Assembly (NCBI RefSeq): GCF_002075345.1
Contig: NZ_NAEW01000005.1
Span: 1 to 64,000 of the forward strand
Length of the DNA stretch: 64,000 nt
Direction of reading: 5' to 3'
DNA from: Citrobacter braakii
GTDB lineage: Bacteria > Pseudomonadota > Gammaproteobacteria > Enterobacterales > Enterobacteriaceae
Shown: piece after piece, positions 10,568-22,150 of the stretch
How positions within the stretch are numbered: the first letter of the stretch is position 1
Layout: each line of letters begins with the position of its first letter
Notes under the pieces: model-generated
Database searches by the model: none
What the model saw: the letters and a program-made list of their open reading frames with translations, nothing else
Told to the model about the DNA's origin: nothing
Made by a program: the position numbers and the translations under genes

Positions 10568-10678
10568 TATACACATCATCTTTCAAGCCACCTCCGCGTG
10601 GGCTGCATTCGTTATTCCCCCCATCCCAGAAGAAAACTCCATTGCCGCCTTGGTGCAGCTTGATTGATTTGGTGTATA
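10568..10678. repeat. Diverged ERIC-like palindromic element in the kup leader
   Basis: About 111 bp bounded by TATACAC and GTGTATA. Inside it, blocks such as GGGCTGCATTCGTTATTCCC and TTGCCGCCTTGGTGCAGCTT align, in order, with the arms of the ERIC element at 31927-32050. Both outer arms form a long imperfect inverted repeat. The central ERIC hairpin is degenerate. Because it lies between the kup start and the divergent ravA promoter, it would be transcribed in the kup 5' leader. Assignment rests on alignment by eye. Confidence 0.55.
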
Positions 10679-10815
10679 TATAAGAAATGTGTGCGTCGTC
10701 CCTTGGCCCACAAAAAGGCGCACAGTATGCACGATTAATCGCAAAATCGTACCCCTAAATGAGACCAGATTAATCTGGCTCAAAGAAAAATAAGCGCACC
10801 TTCAGTCTATTACTG

Positions 10816-10838
10816 CACTGGTGTGAAGCATCTATACT
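10816..10838 (+). promoter_or_regulatory. Probable ravA-viaA promoter (sigma-S-like -10)
   Basis: TATACT at 10833-10838 preceded by TC (CTATACT form), about 44 bp before the ravA ATG, and no convincing -35 hexamer. A CTATACT -10 without a strong -35 is typical of RpoS-dependent promoters, and ravA-viaA is known to be RpoS-controlled in E. coli. The remaining part of 10552-10881 holds the kup leader and repeat element, and no other gene. Confidence 0.55.
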
Positions 10839-10881
10839 CGCTGTTTATGCAGTACATTTGGCGAAAGGACGCCACTTCATT

Positions 10882-12378
10882 ATGGCTCACCCACATTTAT
10901 TAGCGGAAAGAATTTCCCGTCTGAGCAATGCGCTGGAAAAGGGACTTTATGAACGTAGCCACGCCATTCGTCTGTGTCTGCTGGCTGCACTTAGCGGCGA
11001 GAGCGTTTTCTTATTAGGTCCTCCCGGGATCGCGAAAAGCTTAATTGCCCGCAGACTGAAATTTGCCTTTCAAAATGCTCGCGCCTTCGAATATCTGATG
11101 ACGCGCTTCTCTACGCCGGAAGAGGTTTTCGGCCCGCTGTCCATTCAGGCGTTAAAAGACGAAGGTCGCTATGAACGCTTAACGGCAGGCTATCTGCCTG
11201 AAGCTGAAATCGTCTTTCTCGATGAAATCTGGAAGGCGGGACCGGCGATTCTTAACACCCTGCTGACCGCCATCAACGAACGCCATTTCCGCAACGGCGC
11301 GCATGAAGAGAAAATCCCGATGCGCCTGCTGGTGGCAGCCTCCAACGAACTGCCTGAAGCAGACAGCAGCCTGGAAGCGCTGTACGACCGTATGCTTATT
11401 CGTCTGTGGCTGGATAAAGTCCAGGACAAGGCCAACTTCCGCTCGATGCTGTTAAGTCAGCAGGATGAAAGCGACAATCCGGTCCCGGCATCGTTACAGG
11501 TAACGGATGAAGAGTATTACCAGTGGCAAAAGGACATTGGCGCCATCACGCTTCCCGATCGCGTGTTTGAGCTTATTTTCATGCTGCGCCAGCAGCTGGA
11601 CACGCTACCGAATGCCCCCTACGTGTCCGATCGTCGCTGGAAAAAAGCCATTCGCTTGCTCCAGGCCAGCGCCTTCTTTAGCGGACGTGATGAGGTAGTT
11701 CCCATCGACCTGATCCTGCTGAAAGACTGCCTGTGGTACGACGCACAAAGTCTGAATCTGATGCAGCAGCAGCTGGAAATATTGATGACCGGACACGCAT
11801 GGCAACAACAAGCCATGCTGACCCGTCTGGGCAGTATTGTGCAGCGCCGCATTCAGCTCCAGCAGCAGCAAAGCGATAAAACAGCATTCACCGTGATCCG
11901 TCAGGGCGGCATGTTCAGCCGTCGTCCTCATTATGATTTACCGCCGGAGGCCACGTCATCCGTCGTGACATTACTACTGCAAAAGCCCTTAAAGCTGCAT
12001 GATATGGAAGTAATCCATATTGCTTTCGAACGTAGCGCGCTGGAACTGTGGTTAACCAAAGGCGGTGAGATCCGAGGAAAATTAAACGGCATCGGTTTTG
12101 CCCAGACGCTGAACATGGAAGTGGATAGCGCGCAGCACCTGGTTGTACGCGACGTCAGCTTACAAGGCTCTCGTCTGGCATTGCCCGGTACATCACAAGA
12201 GAGTATGCCTGCTGAAATAAAACAGGAGCTTGAAGCGCTCGATAACGAGTGGCATCAGCAGCACAGCGCATTTAGCGAGCAGCAAAAATGTCTGTTTATT
12301 CATAGCGACTGGTTAGGCCGCATTGAGGCCAGCCTGCAGGATGTCGGGGCGCAAATCCGCCAGGCGCAACAATGCTGA
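10882..12378 (+). CDS. ravA: RavA, MoxR-family AAA+ ATPase
   Basis: A 498-residue hexameric AAA+ ATPase. The N-terminal AAA+ module has Walker A GPPGIAKS (residues 46-53), Walker [10 protein letters not shown] (about 110-118), sensor 1 around [11 protein letters not shown] and an arginine-bearing sensor region. A triple-helical domain and the LARA domain that contacts lysine decarboxylase LdcI in E. coli follow. I chose ATG 10882 ([10 protein letters not shown]), the E. coli start, with GAAAGGA upstream, over a 24-bp longer frame. It overlaps viaA by 7 bp, so the pair is translationally coupled. Confidence 0.95.
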   Translation: MAHPHLLAERISRLSNALEKGLYERSHAIRLCLLAALSGESVFLLGPPGIAKSLIARRLKFAFQNARAFEYLMTRFSTPEEVFGPLSIQALKDEGRYERLTAGYLPEAEIVFLDEIWKAGPAILNTLLTAINERHFRNGAHEEKIPMRLLVAASNELPEADSSLEALYDRMLIRLWLDKVQDKANFRSMLLSQQDESDNPVPASLQVTDEEYYQWQKDIGAITLPDRVFELIFMLRQQLDTLPNAPYVSDRRWKKAIRLLQASAFFSGRDEVVPIDLILLKDCLWYDAQSLNLMQQQLEILMTGHAWQQQAMLTRLGSIVQRRIQLQQQQSDKTAFTVIRQGGMFSRRPHYDLPPEATSSVVTLLLQKPLKLHDMEVIHIAFERSALELWLTKGGEIRGKLNGIGFAQTLNMEVDSAQHLVVRDVSLQGSRLALPGTSQESMPAEIKQELEALDNEWHQQHSAFSEQQKCLFIHSDWLGRIEASLQDVGAQIRQAQQC

Positions 12379-13823
12379 CCCTTGATACGCTCAACATCAT
12401 GCTGGCAGTCAGTGAAGAAGCGATGATCGAAGAGATGATCGTCGCCCTGCTGGCTTCTCCAAAGATGGTGGTATTTTTTAACAAATTCCCTCGCCTTAAA
12501 AAAGCGATCACTGACGATATTCCCCGCTGGCGTGAATCTTTGCGTAGCCGCCTCAAAGATACCCATGTACCGCCGGAGTTAGCGGAAGAGGTTATATGCT
12601 ATCAACAAAGCCAGCTCCTCTCTCATGCGCAGTTTATCGTCCAGCTACCGCAAATATTGTCGCTATTACACCACCTCCATTCGCCATGGGCCGGACAAGC
12701 GCAGCAGTTGGTCAATGACAACAGCGCGTTTACGCCTGCCCTACATACGCTTTTTCTCCAGCGCTGGCGCCTGAGCCTGGTGGTGCAAACCACAACGCTG
12801 AATCAGCAACTGCTGGAAGAAGAGCGCGAGCATTTGCTCAGTGAAGTACAGGAACGGATGACCCTTAGCGGGCAACTGGAACCCGTACTGGCAGAAAATG
12901 ACAACGCCGCAGGCCGGTTGTGGGATATGAGCGCAGGTCAAATCAAGCGCGGTGATTATCAGTTGATGGTGAAATATGGCGAATTCCTGACGCAACAACC
13001 TGAACTCCAGCGTCTGGCTGAGCAGTTAGGCCGTTCCAGAGAAGCGAAATCCGTACCGCGTAAAGATGCGCCAATGGAAACCTTCCGTACCCTCGTGCGC
13101 GAACCGGCAACCGTCCCGGAGCAAGTAGATGGCATCCAGCAAAGCGACGATATCCTGCGCCTTCTGCCGCCGGAACTGGCCACGCTGGGCATTACCGAAC
13201 TGGAATACGAGTTCTACCGACGACTGGTGGAAAAGCAGTTGTTGACCTATCGCCTGCACGGCGAAGCATGGCGTGAGAAAGTCACGGAACGCCCCGTGGT
13301 GCATCAGGATTTTGACGAGCAACCGCGCGGACCTTTTATCGTCTGCGTTGATACTTCGGGATCGATGGGCGGCTTTAATGAGCAGTGTGCGAAAGCCTTT
13401 TGCCTGGCGCTAATGCGCGTCGCCCTTGCCGATAACCGACGCTGTTTCATCATGCTGTTTTCAACAGAAGTAGTGCGCTATGAGCTATCCGGCCCGGAGG
13501 GCATCGAACAGGCGACCCGTTTTTTAAGTCAGCGCTTTCGCGGCGGTACCGATATTGCCAGCTGTTTTCGCGCCATTACTGAGCGCATGCAGGGTCGGGA
13601 ATGGTTTGATGCTGATGCGGTGGTGATCTCAGATTTTATCGCTCAGCGATTGCCCGATGAGGTTGTCAGCAAAGTGGGGGAATTACAGCGGGTGCACCAG
13701 CACCGTTTTCACGCGGTGGCGATGTCAGCACATGGTAAACCCGGCATCATGCGCATTTTCGATCATATCTGGCGCTTTGATACCGGGATGCGAAGCCGCC
13801 TGCTCAGACGCTGGCGGCGTTAA
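12372..13823 (+). CDS. viaA: ViaA, VWA-domain partner of RavA
   Basis: A 483-residue protein. A helical N-terminal region of about 320 residues is followed by a von Willebrand factor A domain whose MIDAS metal site D-T-S-G-S-M is at residues 327-332, with supporting T and D residues in RGGTDI and ADAVVISDF. ViaA stimulates RavA ATPase, and the pair is linked to respiratory complexes and aminoglycoside sensitivity in E. coli. It overlaps ravA by 7 bp. Its stop is 3 bp from the convergent asnA stop, with no separate terminator. Confidence 0.94.
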   Translation: MLTLDTLNIMLAVSEEAMIEEMIVALLASPKMVVFFNKFPRLKKAITDDIPRWRESLRSRLKDTHVPPELAEEVICYQQSQLLSHAQFIVQLPQILSLLHHLHSPWAGQAQQLVNDNSAFTPALHTLFLQRWRLSLVVQTTTLNQQLLEEEREHLLSEVQERMTLSGQLEPVLAENDNAAGRLWDMSAGQIKRGDYQLMVKYGEFLTQQPELQRLAEQLGRSREAKSVPRKDAPMETFRTLVREPATVPEQVDGIQQSDDILRLLPPELATLGITELEYEFYRRLVEKQLLTYRLHGEAWREKVTERPVVHQDFDEQPRGPFIVCVDTSGSMGGFNEQCAKAFCLALMRVALADNRRCFIMLFSTEVVRYELSGPEGIEQATRFLSQRFRGGTDIASCFRAITERMQGREWFDADAVVISDFIAQRLPDEVVSKVGELQRVHQHRFHAVAMSAHGKPGIMRIFDHIWRFDTGMRSRLLRRWRR

Positions 13824-13826
13824 TTC

Positions 13827-14819
13827 TTATAACAGAGAGGCGACGCTTTCACGTACCTGTGCCGGCCATACGCCACACTGAACCTGACCAATGTGTGGTA
13901 ATTGCAGCAACAGCATGGTCAGACGCGACTGCCCAATTCCTCCACCAATCGTCTGTGGCATTTCACCGCGCAGCAGCGCCTGGTGCCATTCCAGACTCAG
14001 ACGATCTTCATCTCCGGTCAGAGACAGCTGATGTTTCAGAGCGTCAGCATCCACACGGATCCCCATAGAAGACAGCTCAAACGCATCTTCCAGTACCGGG
14101 TTCCAGACCAGAATATCACCGTTCAGACCGGCGTGACCCAGCTCGGACGCTGAACTCCAGTCATCATAATCCGGCGCACGTACATCATGACGGTGACCGT
14201 CGCTGAGCTTGCCGCCGATCCCCACCAGGAATACCGCGCCCAGCTCTTTAGCGATCGCACGTTCACGACCTTTTGCGTCAAGACCCGGATAACGAGATAA
14301 CAGTTCCTGGCTATGAACAAAGTGGATCTGCTCTGGCAGGAACGGTGCCAGACCAAACTCTTTGCTCACCGCAGCTTCGGTAGCCTTAATTCCCGCCCAG
14401 ATAGCCTCTACCGTGCTTTTCAGAGTGGAGAATTGACGCTCGCCGTCGCCCATCACGCGCTCCCAGTCCCACTGGTCAACATACACAGAGTGCAGCGGGG
14501 AAAGGCGATCTTCATCAGGACGCAGGGCCTTCATATGCGTGTACAGCCCTTCGCCTGCGCTAAAGTCGTGTTGTCCTAATGTTTGACGCTTCCACTTCGC
14601 CAGTGAATGAACCACTTCGAATTGAGCGTCTGGCAATGCTTTAACCTTCACCTGCACCGCTTTTTCACAGCCCGACAAGTTATCTTGCGTGCCATCTCCT
14701 ACGCGGCTGAGGATCGGAGCCTGAACTTCGATCAGACCTAAACGCTCTTCCAGCTGACGAGAAAAATGAGATTTTACGAAGCTAATTTGACGTTGTTTGG
14801 CAATGTAAGCGGTTTTCAT
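13827..14819 (-). CDS. asnA: Asparagine synthetase A (ammonia-dependent)
   Basis: A 330-residue AsnA-type aspartate-ammonia ligase with a class II aminoacyl-tRNA-synthetase-like fold: aspartate, ATP and ammonia give asparagine, AMP and PPi. Diagnostic stretches are the N-terminus [20 protein letters not shown], the [10 protein letters not shown] motif and the C-terminal [12 protein letters not shown]-binding motif. I placed the start at ATG 14817-14819, which matches E. coli. The longer frame to 14879 runs into the regulatory region. It diverges from its regulator asnC. Confidence 0.96.
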   Translation of the reverse strand: MKTAYIAKQRQISFVKSHFSRQLEERLGLIEVQAPILSRVGDGTQDNLSGCEKAVQVKVKALPDAQFEVVHSLAKWKRQTLGQHDFSAGEGLYTHMKALRPDEDRLSPLHSVYVDQWDWERVMGDGERQFSTLKSTVEAIWAGIKATEAAVSKEFGLAPFLPEQIHFVHSQELLSRYPGLDAKGRERAIAKELGAVFLVGIGGKLSDGHRHDVRAPDYDDWSSASELGHAGLNGDILVWNPVLEDAFELSSMGIRVDADALKHQLSLTGDEDRLSLEWHQALLRGEMPQTIGGGIGQSRLTMLLLQLPHIGQVQCGVWPAQVRESVASLL

Positions 14820-14970
14820 TATGTGTACTCCTGTGTCCTGTTGCCTATGATTAAGCAACAGAATGTAGGTAATATTCAATAATCAACAAACAAAAAGCCG
14901 TCTTCGATTTTGATTCGTTAAAATTAACGTCTAAAATAGAGGGAATCATTAATCTACATAAGAAAAACCT
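14820..14970. promoter_or_regulatory. asnA-asnC divergent promoter region
   Basis: A 151-bp A/T-rich spacer between divergently read asnA and asnC. In E. coli AsnC binds here to activate asnA and to repress itself. I see A/T-rich hexamers but no operator I can delimit with confidence. Confidence 0.6.
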
Positions 14971-15429
14971 ATGGAAAATTATCAGATCGACAATCTGGAC
15001 CGCGGCATTCTTGACGCCCTGATGGAAAATGCCCGAACGGCCTATGCCGAATTGGCCAAACAGTTCGGCGTTAGCCCGGGGACAATTCACGTTCGCGTAG
15101 AGAAGATGAAGCAGGCCGGGATTATTACCGGCGCACGGATTGATGTTAGTCCCAAACAGTTGGGCTATGACGTCGGCTGCTTTATCGGCATCATCCTGAA
15201 AAGTGCGAAAGACTATCCGTCAGCGTTGGCCAGACTGGAAAGCCTCGATGAGGTGACCGAAGCGTATTACACCACCGGGCACTACAGCATCTTTATAAAG
15301 GTGATGTGCAAGTCGATCGACGCGTTACAGCAGGTACTTATCAACAAGATCCAAACAATTGACGAAATTCAGTCCACGGAGACCCTGATCGTCCTGCAAA
15401 ACCCGATCATGCGTACCATCAAGCCATGA
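14971..15429 (+). CDS. asnC: AsnC, Lrp/AsnC-family regulator of asnA
   Basis: A 152-residue feast/famine regulator. The N-terminal helix-turn-helix (about residues 8-60; LAKQFGVSPGTIHVRVEKMK) is followed by a RAM ligand-binding domain that binds asparagine (GCFIGIILKSAKDYPSAL; YYTTGHYSIFIKV). It is divergent from asnA, as in E. coli, and 88 bp upstream of mioC. Confidence 0.96.
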   Translation: MENYQIDNLDRGILDALMENARTAYAELAKQFGVSPGTIHVRVEKMKQAGIITGARIDVSPKQLGYDVGCFIGIILKSAKDYPSALARLESLDEVTEAYYTTGHYSIFIKVMCKSIDALQQVLINKIQTIDEIQSTETLIVLQNPIMRTIKP

Positions 15430-15517
15430 TCGCTTTTTTTAATCCCCTATTTTTCCACAGGTAGATCCCAGCTCGCTCACAGCGTACAATACGCCCTCTT
15501 TATAAAGGTGGGCGATC

Positions 15518-15967
15518 ATGGCAGAAATCACTCTTATCAGCGGCAGCACGCTTGGCAGTGCGGAATATGTAGCAGAGCATCTGGCTGAAAAACTGGACGA
15601 CGCGGGTTTTTCCAGCGAAATACTGCATGGGCCAATGCTTGAAGAGGTCCCGACTAATGGGATCTGGCTGATTATTAGCTCCACGCACGGTGCGGGAGAC
15701 ATTCCTGACAACCTGCAGCCTTTATATGATGCCTTATGCGAGCAAAAACCGGACCTTTCACAAGTGCATTTTGGTGCAATCGGGATCGGCAGTCGTGAGT
15801 ATGACACCTTTTGCGGCGCAATCAACAAGCTGGAAGCCGAACTGAAAGCCTGCGGGGCAAAACAGATCGGCGAAACGCTCAGGATCAACGTACTGGAACA
15901 TGAAATTCCGGAAGATCCGGCTGAAATTTGGCTGGGATCCTGGCATCCACTGCTCAGAGATTTGTAA
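15518..15967 (+). CDS. mioC: MioC, FMN-binding flavodoxin-like protein
   Basis: A 149-residue short-chain flavodoxin. The FMN phosphate loop is SGSTLGSAEYVAE (residues 9-21) and the second FMN loop includes SSTHGAGDIPDN (about 53-64). It is two residues longer than E. coli MioC. In E. coli MioC acts in biotin synthase electron transfer, and transcription of mioC runs towards oriC and influences initiation. Here the gene ends immediately beside oriC in the same direction. Confidence 0.94.
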   Translation: MAEITLISGSTLGSAEYVAEHLAEKLDDAGFSSEILHGPMLEEVPTNGIWLIISSTHGAGDIPDNLQPLYDALCEQKPDLSQVHFGAIGIGSREYDTFCGAINKLEAELKACGAKQIGETLRINVLEHEIPEDPAEIWLGSWHPLLRDL

Positions 15968-16256
15968 AGATCGTACTTTTTTATGTGGATAACTCTGGTT
16001 AAAAGCTTGGATCAACCGGTAGTTATCCCAAGAACAACCGTTGTTCAGTTTTTGAGTTGTGTATAACCCTTCATTCTGCTCCCAGCTTATACGGGCCAGG
16101 ATCACCGATCATTCACAGCTAATGATCCTCAACAACCTGTTGATCTTATTCAAAGGATCGCCCTTATCCACAGAAAGTTGCGATCCTAATAAGAGATCAC
16201 AATAAAACAGATCTCTAAATAAAAAGATCTTCTTTTTAATACCCAGGATCCCAGGG
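15968..16256. other. oriC: oriC, chromosomal replication origin
   Basis: The 372-bp mioC-mnmG gap contains the whole origin, in the opposite orientation to the E. coli reference. Perfect DnaA boxes (TTATCCACA or TTATACACA) are R1 at 16164-16172, R2 at 16058-16066 (reverse) and R4 at 15984-15992 (reverse). A weaker R3 is TTATCCCAA at 16023-16031. The A/T-rich unwinding region with GATCT-type 13-mer repeats lies at about 16186-16245. Eleven GATC Dam/SeqA sites fall between 16000 and 16252. The flanks mioC and mnmG are the standard enterobacterial neighbours. Confidence 0.96.
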
Positions 16257-16339
16257 CTTTCTCGATCGACTAAAGTTGAGTAGAATCCACGGCCCGGGCT
16301 TCAATCCACTTTCACACCGCGTTATGCGAGGCAATTACC

Positions 16340-18229
16340 ATGTTTTATCAGGATCCTTTTGACGTCATCATCATTGGCGGGGGTCATGCAGGCACCGAGG
16401 CCGCAATGGCCGCGGCGCGAATGGGTCAACAGACTCTGCTTTTGACACACAATATCGACACACTGGGACAGATGAGTTGCAACCCGGCGATCGGCGGTAT
16501 TGGGAAGGGACACCTGGTAAAAGAAGTGGATGCGCTTGGTGGGTTGATGGCAAAAGCGATCGACCATGCAGGTATCCAGTTTAGGATACTAAACGCCAGC
16601 AAAGGGCCAGCCGTTCGTGCTACCCGAGCTCAGGCCGACCGTGTGCTCTATCGCCAGGCTGTACGCACCGCACTCGAGAATCAACCCAATCTGATGATCT
16701 TCCAACAGGCGGTTGAAGATCTGATTGTTGAAAACGATCGTGTTGTGGGTGCAGTGACCCAAATGGGACTGAAGTTCCGTGCCAAAGCGGTTGTATTAAC
16801 CGTAGGGACTTTTCTTGACGGCAAAATTCATATTGGTCTGGACAACTACAGCGGCGGCCGTGCTGGCGATCCGCCGTCTATCCCGCTGTCACGCCGTCTG
16901 CGTGAACTGCCGTTACGCGTCAGCCGCCTGAAAACCGGTACGCCGCCGCGTATCGATGCACGCACTATTGATTTCAGCGTGCTCGGCCAGCAAAACAGCG
17001 ATAACCCGATGCCGGTCTTCTCATTCCTGGGCGATGCTTCTCAACATCCGCGTCAGATGCCGTGTTACATCACGCATACCAATGAGAGAACCCATGACGT
17101 GATCCGCAATAACCTCGATCGTAGCCCGATGTACGCAGGCGTGATCGAAGGTATCGGTCCGCGCTACTGCCCGTCGATCGAAGACAAAGTGATGCGCTTT
17201 GCCGATCGTAATCAGCATCAGATCTTCCTCGAACCGGAAGGACTCACGTCTAACGAAATTTATCCGAATGGTATCTCCACCAGCTTGCCGTTCGATGTGC
17301 AGATGCAAATTGTCCGCTCCATGCAGGGTATGGAAAATGCCAGAATCGTCCGTCCTGGCTACGCGATTGAGTATGATTTCTTCGATCCGCGCGACCTGAA
17401 ACCCACTCTGGAAAGTAAATTCATCCAGGGTCTGTTCTTTGCGGGCCAGATTAACGGTACTACCGGTTACGAAGAAGCTGCCGCGCAAGGGATGTTGGCG
17501 GGTCTGAACGCCGCACGCTTGTCTGCTGAGAAAGACGGCTGGGCACCGCGTCGCGATCAGGCTTATCTTGGTGTACTGGTGGACGATCTGTGTACGCTTG
17601 GCACCAAAGAACCGTACCGTATGTTCACCTCACGCGCAGAATACCGTTTGATGCTGCGCGAAGATAACGCCGACCTGCGTCTGACCGAAATTGGTCGTGA
17701 ACTGGGTCTGGTGGACGACGAGCGCTGGGCTCGTTTCAACGAGAAGCTGGAGCGTATCGAACAGGAACGTCAGCGTCTCAAATCAACCTGGGTAAATCCG
17801 TTAGCGGAATCTGCAGCAGAAGTTAATGCTCACCTGGCTACGCCTTTGTCACGTGAAGCCAGCGGTGAAGATCTCCTGCGTCGCCCGGATATGACCTATG
17901 CTCAGTTGACCTCTTTATCTGCGTTTGCACCAGCGCTTGACGATGCTCAGGCCGCGGAACAGGTTGAGATTCAGGTGAAATACGAAGGGTATATCGCCCG
18001 TCAGCAGGAAGAAATCGAAAGACAACAGCGTAATGAGAACACCCTGTTGCCTGCAACGCTGGATTATCGTCAGGTCTCAGGCTTGTCGAATGAAGTTATC
18101 GCTAAGCTGAACGATCACAAACCGGTATCGATCGGTCAGGCATCGCGTATTTCTGGCGTAACGCCTGCCGCCATTTCCATTCTGCTGGTATGGCTGAAGA
18201 AACAAGGTATGCTGCGCCGCAGCGCTTGA
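16340..18229 (+). CDS. mnmG: MnmG (GidA), tRNA uridine 5-carboxymethylaminomethyl modification enzyme
   Basis: A 629-residue FAD enzyme that with MnmE installs the cmnm5 group on wobble U34 of certain tRNAs. The FAD-binding Rossmann motif is [10 protein letters not shown] (residues 13-22). GidA family signatures [12 protein letters not shown] and [16 protein letters not shown] are intact, followed by the helical C-terminal domain that binds MnmE and tRNA. The start is ATG 16340 just outside oriC. Transcription leads away from the origin. Confidence 0.97.
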   Translation: MFYQDPFDVIIIGGGHAGTEAAMAAARMGQQTLLLTHNIDTLGQMSCNPAIGGIGKGHLVKEVDALGGLMAKAIDHAGIQFRILNASKGPAVRATRAQADRVLYRQAVRTALENQPNLMIFQQAVEDLIVENDRVVGAVTQMGLKFRAKAVVLTVGTFLDGKIHIGLDNYSGGRAGDPPSIPLSRRLRELPLRVSRLKTGTPPRIDARTIDFSVLGQQNSDNPMPVFSFLGDASQHPRQMPCYITHTNERTHDVIRNNLDRSPMYAGVIEGIGPRYCPSIEDKVMRFADRNQHQIFLEPEGLTSNEIYPNGISTSLPFDVQMQIVRSMQGMENARIVRPGYAIEYDFFDPRDLKPTLESKFIQGLFFAGQINGTTGYEEAAAQGMLAGLNAARLSAEKDGWAPRRDQAYLGVLVDDLCTLGTKEPYRMFTSRAEYRLMLREDNADLRLTEIGRELGLVDDERWARFNEKLERIEQERQRLKSTWVNPLAESAAEVNAHLATPLSREASGEDLLRRPDMTYAQLTSLSAFAPALDDAQAAEQVEIQVKYEGYIARQQEEIERQQRNENTLLPATLDYRQVSGLSNEVIAKLNDHKPVSIGQASRISGVTPAAISILLVWLKKQGMLRRSA

Positions 18230-18241
18230 TAACACTATTTT

Positions 18242-18306
18242 GGCGGCGGGCGCTTCGCCTGCCCGCCCTACCAATTTGTAGTCCCGATAAGCTATAGCGC
18301 ATCGGG
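18242..18306. repeat. REP-like palindromic sequence between mnmG and rsmG
   Basis: Two stem-loops in the 103-bp gap: GGCGGGC (18245-18251) with GCCCGCC (18261-18267), and CCCGAT (18283-18288) with ATCGGG (18301-18306). GC content and position just after a stop codon fit the REP/BIME class. It may stabilise the mnmG mRNA end. Confidence 0.6.
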
Positions 18307-18332
18307 AAATTGATTATGAACAGGTAACGACC

Positions 18333-18956
18333 GTGCTCAACAAACTCTCTCGTCTGCTGGCTGATGCTGGTATTTCTCTTACCGATCACCAGAAAAATCA
18401 GCTGATTGCGTATGTCGATATGCTGCACAAATGGAACAAAGCGTACAACTTGACGTCGGTACGGGATCCCAACGAAATGCTGGTGCGCCATATTCTGGAC
18501 AGTATTGTCGTCGCGCCGTATCTGAAGGGGGAGCTTTTTATCGACGTGGGTACGGGACCGGGCCTGCCGGGTATTCCTCTCTCTATCGTGCGCCCAGAAG
18601 CGCATTTCACACTGCTGGATAGTCTGGGAAAACGCGTCCGTTTCTTGCGTCAGGTGCAGCATGAGCTTGCGCTTACTAACATCACTCCTGTGCAAAGTCG
18701 CGTTGAAGAATTCCCTTCAGAGCCGCCGTTCGATGGGGTCATTAGCCGTGCGTTCGCGTCACTTACTGATATGGTGAGTTGGTGCCATCATTTGCCTGGC
18801 CTGGATGGGCGTTTTTATGCGCTAAAAGGGCAGTTGCCAGAAGACGAAATTGCTTCGTTGCCTGCAGAATTCAGCGTCGAGTCGGTCGAAAAATTACGCG
18901 TTCCGCAACTGGATGGTGAACGTCATCTGGTGGTTATTAAGCCAAACAAAATTTAA
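18333..18956 (+). CDS. rsmG: RsmG (GidB), 16S rRNA m7G527 methyltransferase
   Basis: A 207-residue class I SAM-dependent methyltransferase that modifies G527 of 16S rRNA; loss gives low-level streptomycin resistance. The SAM-binding motif I is [15 protein letters not shown] (about residues 69-83). Other conserved parts are [12 protein letters not shown] before it and VISRAFASL after it. It follows mnmG in the usual gidAB arrangement. Confidence 0.96.
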   Translation: MLNKLSRLLADAGISLTDHQKNQLIAYVDMLHKWNKAYNLTSVRDPNEMLVRHILDSIVVAPYLKGELFIDVGTGPGLPGIPLSIVRPEAHFTLLDSLGKRVRFLRQVQHELALTNITPVQSRVEEFPSEPPFDGVISRAFASLTDMVSWCHHLPGLDGRFYALKGQLPEDEIASLPAEFSVESVEKLRVPQLDGERHLVVIKPNKI

Positions 18957-19570
18957 TTTTTATCAAAAAAAATAGAAAAAAAACGGCTATTCAGGTGTTA
19001 AAAGTCATAGGGAATAGTGTGGTTAAATGTCGTTACAATTCACTAGCGCCTTACGGTTTTGCATCATAACTATAACGTACCGTTTTTTGTTAAAAGCGAA
19101 ACAAGTCAGCTGTGAAAATATCAGTCTGCTAAAAATAGAACGTAAGAACCACCCGTTGTGTTAATTTTTTATTATAAATGTCAATGCGTGGTTTTTTTGT
19201 TGTTAGCTGTTGTTTTTGAAATAGTGGCTATTTTTACGCTTAAATATCAAAAAGATGAAAAGGCATCATTTGCCACGTAAATAAATTATGCGAAGGTGAA
19301 TATGTTCAATATGTGATCTGGTGCACGCTTTGCCGCCAGTATTTACGCGGCATTTGCAGTTTTGCATGATCGTTCACAGTTTGCTTAAAAGTGATAAATG
19401 TGGGGTAGCGAAAAATATTTAAACATTTATTCACTTTTTAGCTACTTATTGTTTGAAATCACGAAGGCGCACCGTATAATTTGACCGCTTTTTGATGCTT
19501 GACTCTAAGCCATAAAGAACGTTTTATACGACACGCGGCATACCTCGAAGGGAGCAGGAGTAAAAACGTG
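18957..19570 (+). promoter_or_regulatory. Long A/T-rich gap ending in the atp operon promoter
   Basis: The 614-bp rsmG-atpI spacer has no credible gene. Its first 480 bp are A/T-rich without a recognised element. At its end, TTGAAA (19453-19458) and TATAAT (19475-19480) with a 16-bp spacer make a strong sigma-70 promoter whose start would be near 19487. A good ribosome site (GGGAGCAGGAG, 19550-19560) precedes atpI. A gap of this size and a promoter at this place are also found in E. coli. Confidence 0.82.
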
Positions 19571-20774
<1,204 letters not shown>

Positions 20775-20802
20775 TTTACCAACACTACTACGTTTTAACT
20801 GA

Positions 20803-21071
<269 letters not shown>

Positions 21072-21119
21072 TGAATTAAGAGCAATATCAGAACGTTAAC
21101 TAGATAGAGGCATTGTGCT

Positions 21120-21590
21120 GTGAATCTTAACGCAACAATCCTCGGCCAGGCCATCGCGTTTGTCCTGTTCGTTCTGTTCTGCATGAAGTACGTATGGCCG
21201 CCTTTAATGGCTGCCATCGAAAAACGTCAAAAAGAAATTGCTGACGGCCTTGCTTCTGCAGAACGAGCACATAAGGATCTTGACCTTGCAAAGGCCAGCG
21301 CGACCGACCAGCTGAAAAAAGCGAAAGCGGAAGCTCAGGTAATCATCGAGCAGGCGAACAAACGCCGTGCTCAGATCCTGGACGAAGCTAAAACTGAAGC
21401 AGAGCAGGAACGTACTAAAATCGTGGCACAGGCGCAGGCGGAAATTGACGCCGAGCGTAAACGTGCTCGCGAAGAGCTGCGTAAGCAAGTTGCTATCCTG
21501 GCTGTTGCTGGCGCCGAGAAGATCATCGAACGTTCCGTGGATGAAGCTGCTAATAGCGACATCGTGGACAAACTTGTCGCTGAACTGTAA
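21120..21590 (+). CDS. atpF: ATP synthase subunit b (Fo stator stalk)
   Basis: A 156-residue peripheral-stalk subunit with one N-terminal membrane helix followed by a long charged coiled coil (about residues 30-140; many [15 protein letters not shown] repeats). The start is GTG at 21120, preceded by TAGAGGCATT, as in E. coli. It dimerises and holds the F1 head through AtpH. Confidence 0.97.
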   Translation: MNLNATILGQAIAFVLFVLFCMKYVWPPLMAAIEKRQKEIADGLASAERAHKDLDLAKASATDQLKKAKAEAQVIIEQANKRRAQILDEAKTEAEQERTKIVAQAQAEIDAERKRAREELRKQVAILAVAGAEKIIERSVDEAANSDIVDKLVAEL

Positions 21591-21604
21591 GGAGGGAGGG
21601 GCTG

Positions 21605-22138
21605 ATGTCTGAATTTATTACGGTAGCTCGCCCCTACGCCAAAGCAGCTTTTGACTTTGCCGTTGAGCACCAAAGCGTTGACCGTTGGCAGGATATGCTG
21701 ACGTTTGCCGCTGAGGTGACGAAAAACGAACAAATGGCAGAGCTTCTCTCTGGCGCGCTGGCGCCGGAAACGCTCGCTGAGTCGTTTATCGCCGTGTGCG
21801 GTGAGCAGCTGGACGAAAGCGGCCAAAACCTGATTAGGGTAATGGCTGAAAATAACCGTCTGAATGCGCTCCCGGATGTTCTTAAGCAGTTTATTCATCT
21901 GCGTGCAGCCAGTGAGGCTATCTCTGAGGTAGAAGTCACTTCTGCCAATGCACTGAGTGATGAACAGCTTACGAAGATTAGTGCAGCGATGGAAAAACGT
22001 CTGTCACGCAAAGTTAAGCTGAATTGCAAAATCGATAAGTCTGTAATGGCAGGCGTAATCATCCGAGCGGGTGATATGGTCATTGATGGCAGCGTACGCG
22101 GCCGTCTTGAGCGCCTTGCAGACGTCTTGCAGTCTTAA
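21605..22138 (+). CDS. atpH: ATP synthase subunit delta (F1)
   Basis: A 177-residue stator protein joining the b dimer to the top of F1. It has the OSCP/delta N-terminal helical bundle ([14 protein letters not shown]) and the C-terminal family signature ([23 protein letters not shown]). A strong GGAGGGAGGGGCTG precedes the start. It sits 14 bp after atpF and 12 bp before atpA. Confidence 0.97.
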   Translation: MSEFITVARPYAKAAFDFAVEHQSVDRWQDMLTFAAEVTKNEQMAELLSGALAPETLAESFIAVCGEQLDESGQNLIRVMAENNRLNALPDVLKQFIHLRAASEAISEVEVTSANALSDEQLTKISAAMEKRLSRKVKLNCKIDKSVMAGVIIRAGDMVIDGSVRGRLERLADVLQS

Positions 22139-22150
22139 GGGGACTGGAGC

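Noticed and set aside
18957-19440. Search for a gene or sRNA in the long rsmG-atpI gap
   Set aside because: Only A/T-rich sequence without a convincing ribosome site, hairpin-U-tract or promoter pair until the atp promoter; E. coli has an equally long gap here.
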